Shown here: positions 8,861 to 17,200 of the stretch, piece after piece
Position numbering within the stretch: position 1 is the first letter of the stretch
Layout: each line of letters opens with the position of its first letter
Source of the DNA: Prosthecobacter sp.
GTDB taxonomy: Bacteria; Verrucomicrobiota; Verrucomicrobiia; Verrucomicrobiales; Verrucomicrobiaceae
Assembly: GCF_029946185.1 (NCBI RefSeq)
Contig: NZ_JAQSEA010000167.1
Location: 1-33,349 of the forward strand
Direction: 5' to 3'
DNA length: 33,349 nt
Translations under genes and position numbers: made by a program
The notes under the pieces: generated by a model
What the model was told of the DNA's origin: nothing
The model's database searches: none
Seen by the model: only the letters and a program-made list of their open reading frames with translations

Positions 8861-9153
8861 TACGAATGTCGCAGATGAACACACATCTGTGCGGAGCCTT
8901 GGCGCAGCGCCGACAGGTGGCACGCATGCTGCATAATGAAATGGCAACAGCCACAGCCCTGAAGGGCACCCCATCCCCTGACCTTTTGAACATTCATTTG
9001 TACGCAACCACCGAATTTACCGACTAGGCTTCAGCACAGAAGTGAACTTTTACCTGCAGCTTTGATGCGTATGAGTTTTATGAACGTTTTTCATGCGCCG
9101 GGCATCTGTGATAGCAGGCATGAGAAACGGCCTATTGTCCGCAACTACAGTTC
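8861..9153 (+). promoter_or_regulatory. Intergenic region with a weak hairpin and a palindrome before the AraC gene
   Basis: A 6-bp hairpin, CAGATG (8872-8877) with CATCTG (8884-8889), follows the DUF5722 stop by 11 bases and may be a weak terminator without a T-run. Near the other end a 15-base palindrome-like site, ATGAA (9080-9084) and TTCAT (9090-9094), sits about 60 bases before the AraC start and could be an operator. I see no convincing gene; the middle contains GC-rich short inverted repeats such as GGCG/CGCC near 8903. Confidence 0.3.
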
Positions 9154-10023
9154 ATGAAGCCGATCGTTGAAATGCTCTCCCCCCTCGCCGCCGCCGAACC
9201 GGTGGTCTGCGAGGTTGTGCGCGGGCAGGATTTTGGCTGCGTGTGGCATTACCACCCGGAGTGTGAAATCACACTGGTGTTGAAAGGCGGCAGTGAGAGG
9301 CTGGTGGGCAACAATATTTCCCGCCTCGAGCCGGGAGACCTCGTTCTGATGGGTACTAATGTGCCACACGACTACCGCAACCAGCACGCGGTGGGCGCTC
9401 CGCCTGAGGAGGTGGAGGCCATCGTGGTGCAATTCATGCCGCAACTGCCAGGACATGAGGACTGGATGCAGCGCTCAAGCATGATCCCCATACGGAGATT
9501 GTTTCAACGTGCCGAGCAGGGGCTGGAGGTCAGGGGCATCACCCGGCTGACGGCCGCACGCATCGTTCAAGAAATGCTGCATGTGCATGGCATGAAGCGT
9601 GTGATCCTGCTGCTGCAACTGCTCGACCTCCTGTCAAACTCGGAGGAGTTGCAGGAAATTTCATCCGCTGTGCTGCCGCAGCCGCGCCCGGGAGCGTCCG
9701 ACCGCATCACCCTGGCCTGTGAATACATCGCGGCGCATCTGCCGGAGCCCATATATGTGGCGGATCTGGCGGCGATCGTGGGCTTGGGCAAAAGCGCCTT
9801 CAGCCGTCTGTTCAAGAAGAGCACGGGCCGCACCGTGCCGCAGTATGTGAATGAGCTGCGCATCGCGCGTGCATGCCTCCTGCTGGCAGAGACCGACCTG
9901 ACCGTGAGCCAGATCTCCATGGACTGCGGCTTTGTTTCACCAGCGCATTTTCAACGGCAGTTCCGAGAGCACCAGCACTGCGTCCCGCTGGTCTATCGCA
10001 GCCGGGTGGCGCAGCCAGTCTGA
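9154..10023 (+). CDS. AraC family transcriptional regulator with N-terminal cupin sensor
   Basis: A 289-aa one-component regulator. Residues about 30-76 form a cupin-like ligand domain (WHYHPECEITLVLKGG, LEPGDLVLMGTNVPHDYRN), as in AraC regulators of sugar use. Residues about 190-285 carry the double helix-turn-helix: first HTH VADLAAIVGLGKSAFSRLFKKSTG, second HTH VSQISMDCGFVSPAHFQRQFREH, ending PLVYR. The usual FG-x-(S/T)-P turn after the second HTH is altered to HQHCVPLVYR. It lies downstream of the putative glycosidase and upstream of the HAD gene, all on the plus strand, which makes a role in carbohydrate metabolism plausible but unproven. No Shine-Dalgarno is evident. The stop codon is followed after one base by a copy of the dispersed repeat at 10025. 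Confidence 0.92.
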   Translation: MKPIVEMLSPLAAAEPVVCEVVRGQDFGCVWHYHPECEITLVLKGGSERLVGNNISRLEPGDLVLMGTNVPHDYRNQHAVGAPPEEVEAIVVQFMPQLPGHEDWMQRSSMIPIRRLFQRAEQGLEVRGITRLTAARIVQEMLHVHGMKRVILLLQLLDLLSNSEELQEISSAVLPQPRPGASDRITLACEYIAAHLPEPIYVADLAAIVGLGKSAFSRLFKKSTGRTVPQYVNELRIARACLLLAETDLTVSQISMDCGFVSPAHFQRQFREHQHCVPLVYRSRVAQPV

Positions 10024-10024
10024 A

Positions 10025-10109
10025 GCAAAGAGCACAAAGAGCGTCTGCTTTGCACGATTCGGGGTCTGTATGACGGGAGTGATGGTCTCGCGAATGCTTA
10101 GAGCAAGAG
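10025..10109 (+). repeat. Intergenic repeat copy A
   Basis: The first of three related intergenic elements. The 70-base core (10032-10101) begins GCACAAA and ends TGCTTAG and aligns without gaps to 11189-11258 (about 54/70 identical by hand) and 19977-20046 (about 49/70). A stem GCAAAG (10025-10030) with CTTTGC (10048-10053) matches GCGAAG/CTTCGC in copy C, a compensatory change. It starts one base after the AraC stop and ends about 60 bases before the HAD gene. Confidence 0.75.
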
Positions 10110-10115
10110 TCCATA

Positions 10116-10148
10116 GGAGCATGCAGACAGTTCTGCAATCCATGCTCC
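10116..10148 (+). terminator. Long hairpin between the AraC and HAD genes
   Basis: A perfect 8-bp stem GGAGCATG (10116-10123) with CATGCTCC (10141-10148) can be nested with GCAG/CTGC (10123-10126 with 10133-10136). It ends 24 bases before the HAD start codon. There is no T-run, so it could be a terminator, a processing site or a leader structure of the HAD gene. Confidence 0.35.
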
Positions 10149-10172
10149 AAACCCTAACCCCCCTCTAAAGTC

Positions 10173-11084
10173 ATGAATCAAACCAAGGGACTGCTGATCG
10201 ACATGGACGGTGTGATCTACCGTGAAAACCATCTGCTGCCCAAGGCGGCGGAATTCATTCATCACCTCATCGAAACTTCGACGCCCTTCGTCTTTGTCAC
10301 CAACAACTCTGCGCCCACACCTGAAGACTTGGTCGTCAAGCTCAACCATCTGGGCATCACCGGCATCTCAGCGCGGCATTTTTACACCGCCGCCATGAAC
10401 ACCGCCGAGTTTCTGGCGGAGAACCACCCCTGCTGCACCGCCTTTGTCATGGGCGATGCCGGGCTGACGCTGGCACTGCAAAAAGCGGGCATCCCCAATG
10501 ATTCGATCCGGCCCACTTACGTGGTCGTGGGCGAAGGCATGCAGTCCACGGAGAAGCTCGCCAAAGCCCATGAACTGCTGGAGAAAGGTGCGCGGCTCGT
10601 CGCCACCAATCCGGACAACTGGTGCCCGGTGAAGAAGGACGTGACGCGCCCCGGCGCAGGAGCGCTCGCCGCCTATCTGGAAGCCAGCACGGGCCAGCGC
10701 GCCTACTTCCTCGGCAAACCCAATCCGTACATGTTTCAGCGTGCACGACGTCTGCTACAGCGCCACACGGAGGAAGTGATGATGGTGGGAGACACGATGG
10801 AGACGGACATCCGCGGTGCCATTGAAGTGGGCATGCAGGCCTGCCTTGTGCTCACGGGTTCCACGCGCCTCGAAGATCTGGGCAACTACGTGTACCAGCC
10901 CACCTGTGTGCTGGAAGGTGTGGATGAACTGCTGGAGGAACTTCGTGGCGCAGGCACAAGCAGCAGCCGTTTGCAGTTTCTTGCCAACGCCACAGCCAAT
11001 GCGCAAAAGAAACCAGGAGCGAAGCATCCCGACCAGCGCACCGAGATCGCCTATCCACGCCCACGACCCGCGATGACGAAGTGA
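10173..11084 (+). CDS. HAD-IIA family hydrolase (NagD/phosphoglycolate phosphatase-like)
   Basis: A 303-aa cytoplasmic phosphatase of the HAD superfamily with a type IIA cap, which removes phosphate from small organic phosphates. All four motifs are present: motif I LLIDMDGVIY (D10, D12), motif II FVTNNS (about 48-53), the motif III lysine in FLGKPNPYMF (about 180) and motif IV MMVGDTMETDIRGA (about 205). The order and spacing match NagD-like proteins of about 250-270 aa. The last 40 or so residues (QKKPGAKHPDQRTEIAYPRP) are a basic, Pro-rich extension not typical of the family. It may be co-transcribed with the AraC gene, but a repeat and a hairpin intervene. The substrate cannot be told from sequence. 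Confidence 0.9.
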   Translation: MNQTKGLLIDMDGVIYRENHLLPKAAEFIHHLIETSTPFVFVTNNSAPTPEDLVVKLNHLGITGISARHFYTAAMNTAEFLAENHPCCTAFVMGDAGLTLALQKAGIPNDSIRPTYVVVGEGMQSTEKLAKAHELLEKGARLVATNPDNWCPVKKDVTRPGAGALAAYLEASTGQRAYFLGKPNPYMFQRARRLLQRHTEEVMMVGDTMETDIRGAIEVGMQACLVLTGSTRLEDLGNYVYQPTCVLEGVDELLEELRGAGTSSSRLQFLANATANAQKKPGAKHPDQRTEIAYPRPRPAMTK

Positions 11085-11188
11085 GCCGAAGGCTTATGCA
11101 GTGAATGGAATACCAAGAGCACAATGCAACGAATAAGAAGAAAGCGCGGAACTAGATTTCGCCATGCCATCACGCTCATTTTTGACAT

Positions 11189-11265
11189 GCACAAATAACG
11201 TCTTCTTTGCGCGATTCGGCGTCTGCATGATCGGCGGTATGGTCATGCATGTGCTTAGCAAGAGG
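11189..11265 (+). repeat. Intergenic repeat copy B
   Basis: The second copy of the element, core 11189-11258, starting GCACAAA and ending TGCTTAG with exactly the same 64-base spacing between these anchors as in copies A and C. The 5' half of the short stem seen in A and C is absent here. A TTGACA (11182-11187) lies directly before it and may serve as a -35 box, but I see no matching -10. An ATG within the element (11249) is in frame with the PATR gene downstream and should not be taken as its start. Confidence 0.7.
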
Positions 11266-11287
11266 GGTGCTCAACCAAGCTTCGCTT

Positions 11288-14200
11288 ATGCAACACCTCT
11301 TCTTTGCTTGCCGCTCACCTCGATCCTGCTGGCTGTCTGCCGCAGTGTTCCTGCTGCTTTCCATCACCGCTTCAGCGCAGCTGACATGGGACACCAGCAC
11401 TGCCGCCGGCATACAAGAAGGCAGCGGCACGTGGGACACGACCCTGACCAACTGGAATGACGGCACCGTCACCAACGTCGCCTGGAACAACACGACGAAT
11501 GCCAATACCACGGCGGTGTTTGGCCTCAACACGGTCACGACCGGTGGCACGATCACCGTGAGCGGCACCATCAATCTGGGCGGGATGAAATTCACCCCGT
11601 TCTCCGGCGTCCCCACCACCATCGCCCACACCTTCACGGGCGGGACACTGGCGTTTGCGAACAACGCGATCATTGAAACGGGGGAGTTTACCACCACTGG
11701 CAGCACGACCGCTCTGTTTGTGGTCTTGAATTCCGTCCTTACCGGCAACAATTTGACGATTCAACGGACCCCGGGCGGGGCTACCACGTTTCAATACCTG
11801 AGAATAACCGGCACCAACTCGGGTCTTCTCGGCACGCTGACTCTCAAGAGCCTTTCGTCCACGGCGGGCATCTTTCTTCAACTGACAACGCCTGCCGCAA
11901 TCTCCGGCCTCACGAGTGTCGTCGTGGAGTCCGGCAGCGTCCTTGCGATTGGTGGTGTTGGAAGTACGTATGCCGTGCCGATGACGCTGTCCGGCCTTGG
12001 GTCAAGCAGTGGCGCCATCCGCTTGGATGCCAGCGGTCAGATCATCAGCGGAGCGATCACGCTGGCCGCCACCTCGCTGATTAACAGCAATGGGGGGATC
12101 ACCGGCACCACCATCAGCTCAAGCATTGGTGAGTCCGTCGCGTTGTCAGGCTTTCAGCGCAGCGCCGTTCTAGGCGTCAGCACGATGACCTACACCGGTG
12201 CCAGCACTTTCTCAGGCGCGACCACCTTTGGCCGTCTGTCGGTGAACGGAGGCGTGAACATCTTTGATTTCCGTGCAGATGGCGCTCCCGAATCAAACAT
12301 TTTCTACCATAATGTGCCCACTCCAGGCGCCTTGAACATGATCGCTGGCAACACCACGGCCACCGTGTTCAACCTCATTGGCAAGGCGGAAACCCCAAAC
12401 AGCCAGGCCTTTGGCAATCTGGCGGTGAGCGGCACGTCCACGGCTGTCGGCGGTCTGAACGTGATCAATCTCACCTCGGGCGCGGGAGGAAGGATGGATC
12501 TCTCCCTCGGCACCATCACGCGCTCAAATTTCGCCCTGCTCGCGATCAACGCATCCGCGGTGGGAGACGTCACCTCGACCAGCACGGGCTTCATTGGCCC
12601 GTGGGCCACCTACCGCCGCGCGGAGGGGCCGGCAGGCTGGGCACAGGTCGTCGGCGGCAAGGTGACGAATGGTTACGTGGGGGATCTCCTCCATGTGTCC
12701 AATACGGCGATCTCTCTTCTGCCAGGATACACCGCGACCAAGAATCTGAACATCACGGAAGGCTCCATCGGCAACGTCACGGTCACCGGTGCCACGACCG
12801 ATTTGAACACGCTGACCATGAATGATTATTTTCGTGATCGTCTCATTGCTCTGCCCTCAAGCATCCTGCGCCTCGGCATCACCGGCGGTGTGCAGCTCGA
12901 TGGTGATGCCCGCAACCTCACGATCGGACAAGTCGGCTCCGCCGGCACATTGACCGCAGGCGGCGCAGTCATCAATACGCCCGGCCAGTTGATCCTGACG
13001 AACAACAGCACTACCAGCACCATCACGATCAACTCCGTCATCGCCAACAACGGCAGCACCGCCGGTCTCGTGGCCCTGCTGTTCAATGGCACGGCCGGTT
13101 CCAAAACCATTTTGACCGGCACCAACACCTACACCGGCATCACCTCGATTTTGTCCGGTGCGGTCGAGATTCAAAATGCGGCGGCCTTTGGCAACGTGGG
13201 CGGAATCACCGTGCAGGAGGGCGCGGCGCTGCAGCTCAGCAGCGGCATCAATTTCGCCCGCCCGACGACTGTGGGCGGGACCGGCGTCAACGCGGACGGA
13301 GTGATCCGCAGCCTCTCAGGCAGCAACACCATCAGCGGATTGATATCGCTGATCACACCCACACGGATCAATGTGGACTCCGGCATGCTGACACTCTTCC
13401 TGACCAGCGCCGCCACCAACATCATCAGCGGCACGCAGGCGCTGACTCTCGGAGGTGCGGGGAACATGGTGATCAACAGCAGCATCGCCATTGTGACGGG
13501 AACGCTGACCAAGGACGGCACCGGCACGCTGACCCTGGCCGGCACCAATGTGAACACCGGAGCCATCACCATCAACGCGGGCACCTTGAAACTGGGCAGC
13601 ACCACGGCACTGGGAGCCACCACCGCTGTGACCATCGCTGCCGGGGCCACGGTGGATCTCAACGGACAGACCACGGACCGGGCCTTCTCATCCATCAATG
13701 GCACGGGCGTCGGCAGTCTCGGGGCGCTCATCAACAGCAGCGGCACCACCGCGACGGTCACAGGCACAGCCACTCTGGGCTCAGCCACCAACATCGGTGG
13801 AACTGGCAACATCACCATCAGCAACGCCACCGGCCTGGGCGGCAACTTCCTGCTCACCAAGACCGGCAGCGGCACACTCACGGTGATCGATTCCACCACC
13901 ACCAGTGCGCGCAACGGAACCAATCAAATCGATGAAGGCACACTCCGCGTCCAGGCGAACACGGCCATCGCACCCGTAGGCATCGGCTCCTATGCCCTGA
14001 ACGGCGGCACCCTGAGCCTGGGCTTTAACGTCTCCAATACCATGACCAACGTGGTGAACCTCCTGAGCAATAGCACGATCATCGCCGACCGCGCCACCCT
14101 CGGCACCCCCGGCTTCGTCTTTACCCTGAGCACCCTGACCATCGGCGGAAACACGCTGACGGTGAAAGCAGGCGAAACTGTGGACAACGCCGGCACCATG

Positions 14201-17200
14201 GGGCTGACTTTGGGCGCAGTGAGCATCGGCGGTGTCTCCATGCGTCCGGGCAGTCCAATCTTCGATGTGCAAAGCTCAGCGCTTGTGGCCATGACGCTGA
14301 CGCTGGGTGCGTTGAGCGATCAGGCCCTTGCACCGCGCACCCTCACCTTTCAAAACAGCGGCACGCTGGGCAGCACGATCACGCTGGCATCAGCCGCCAC
14401 CAGTTTGGTCGAGGGCACCATCGTGAATCTCGCGAACACAGGCGGTGCTGTTTTGCTCAATCTCACCTCGGCTACTTCCCTTGGGAGCCTGGCGCAGGTG
14501 ACCGTGGCCAGTGGCAACACCCTCACCGCCGGCGTCACCGGCATCGTGCTTGGTTCGCTCACCGGCAGCGGCACGGTGAATGCAAGTACAACGGCCACGC
14601 TGATCATCGGCAACAGCAGCAACAGCACCGCTCTGAGCACCGACTTCAGCGGCGTGCTGAGCAACGGCACCGGCACTCTGGCGCTGACCAAGTCAGGAAC
14701 CGGCACGCTGACACTGAGCGGCAGCACTTCGAACGTTTACAACGGTGCGACCATCGTCACCACCGGCACACTGGTGCTGGCCAAGACGGACGGCGCCACA
14801 GCCGTTGGAAGCCTGGCCGGCAGTTCTCCGGCCGGCCTGATCATCGGCTCCGCGGCCGCCAGCACGGCGGGCAATGCCACGGTGCGGCTGGATGCGGACA
14901 ATCAGATGGCCCTCTTCGCCGGGGATCAGGCGGTGAACATCCTCACCATCAATGCAGGCGGCACGCTGGACATGAACGGGCACACGCTGAATGTCATGAC
15001 GCTCAGCGCCTTCTTCGGTTCCACCGTCAGCGGATCTGGCACGCTGGCGCTCAATCGCACCAGCGGTACGATCGGCTTCGGCGGCGTCAACACCCTCAGC
15101 AGCACTTTCCAGATCACCACGGCGGCCAGTTCTTCCGCCACACGCACGGTCGCTGTCGGTGCCTCGGCGGCCGACCAACTCACCATCAGCGGATCGGTCA
15201 CCCAGGCCACGGGAGTCGCGGGCAACATCACGAAAACACTGCTCGGCACTTTGATTCTCAGCGGTGACAACAGCTACTCTGGCACCACCACGATAGGCTC
15301 CAGCATTCTGAGCGGCGGCATCATCAACATCCGCAGTGCAAACGCACTCGGTTCCACGACGTCAGGCACGGTGGTGAATCTCGGATCAACGCTGCAAATT
15401 CAGGGCGGCATCACGACGGCCGCAGAGGGACTGAGTCTTGGCAGCACCGCAGGCAATCTAAACACGGGGTTCGCAGGCCTCAATGGCATCAACATCCAGA
15501 CCGGTGCATTCGTCAACGTCAGCGGCGTGAACAACTACGCTGGCCTGGTGATTCTCGCCGTGGGCGGCTCTACGATCTCCTCCGACAGCGGCACTTTAAA
15601 CCTGACCAATCCAGGCACCATGAGCGGTGCCTTCGGTCTGACTCTGGCGGGAGCAGGGGATGGCAGCATCTCCAGCGTCATCGGAATCGCCGCCGGGACC
15701 GTGACCAAAAACGGCACCGGCAGCTGGACACTCAAAGGCGTGAACACCAGCACCGGCGGCATCATCATCAATGCTGGCACCTTGAAACTTGGCGATGGCA
15801 CCAGCGGCAGGTGGACCGGCACGTCAGCGCTGACCTTTACCGGCAGCGGCACTTTGGAATACGGCGGAGCCACGACGGCCAGCACGCAGACGCTTGGCGC
15901 ACTCACACTCACCTCCGGCAGCGGTGTCCTCAAAGTGGATGCGCCAGCCTCTGGTACGAACACAGTTTCTTTCACCTCGCTCGTCACAACTGCACTGGGC
16001 ACCGGCCTGAACATTGTCTCACCCACCGGCACCAGCGTAACCATCGCTGGCGCGTCAAACATCGGGGGCATCATCGATGCGCGCCTCTATTACAACGGCG
16101 CTGATTTCGCCGCATCCACTGCCGGGGTCATCGGTGCAGCGTTCACCACCACGGCCACGAGCAGCATGAGCGCAGGCAACGCCACGCCCTATCTGATCAG
16201 TGGTTCCTTTGCTCAAACGAGTTCGGTTACCGTCAATGCGGGTTTGAAATTTACGGGAAGTGATACCCTGACGATCAGCAATGGCACGCTGCTGACGATC
16301 AACAACGGCGCGAATACTGCGGGTGGCATTTTGGTCACCGGCGGTGTGGCTGCCGTGATCGCAGACGAAGGCAGCGCCGCCGGCCTCACCACAGGCGGCA
16401 GCGGCGATCTGGTGATCGGCACCAACGCCGAAGGTGACAGCCTGAGCATTCAGGTTTCGATCACCAGCACCACCACCGGCGGTCTGACCAAGAACGGTGC
16501 TGGCACGCTGACTCTCGTGGTTGCCAACGCCTACACCGGGGCCACCAGCATCAACGCCGGAACGCTGGTGATAGGAAATACCAGCGCGCTGAGCACTTCC
16601 ACAGCCACAGTGCAGGTCGGTGCCGTGCTCGACCTCAATGGCAAGATCATCATCAACACCGCAGTCTTGAACGGAGCGGGCATCAGCAGCACAGGTGCGC
16701 TGGTCAACAACAGCGGCACCGCCGCCTCCATCGGTGCGCTGACCATCGGTCTCGGCAATGGCACGGGCGGCATCGGCGCGAGCATTGGCGGCACAGGCAG
16801 CATCACCTCCACCGGAGTGCTGAGTGGCAACAACATCCTCGTCAAGACCGGCTCAGGCACGCTGACTCTCGGTGACAGCGGCGGCACGGCACTCGCAAGT
16901 GCGCGCACGGCAGCCACTCGCATTGATGAAGGCACATTGCGCATCAGCAATTCCACCTCCGCCCTTGGCACCTCCGCAGCGGCGATCATCCTCAATGGCG
17001 GCACCTTGAGTCTCGGCAGCACGGCTTCGGTGGTGGCCTATCCCGTCTATGTCACGGCAGGTTCCACCATCGTTTCCGATGTTTACGCCGCCGGAGCCGG
17101 GCTCACTCACACACTGGGAGTCCTTGCCATCGGCGCACAGACTCTGACCATCCAAGCAGGAGACAATGTCACCACGGCCGGCACCAATGCGGGCGTCACC

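Noticed and set aside
11249-11287. Upstream ATG as start of PATR protein 1
   Set aside because: It lies inside the conserved end of repeat copy B and would place a non-signal segment before the signal peptide.
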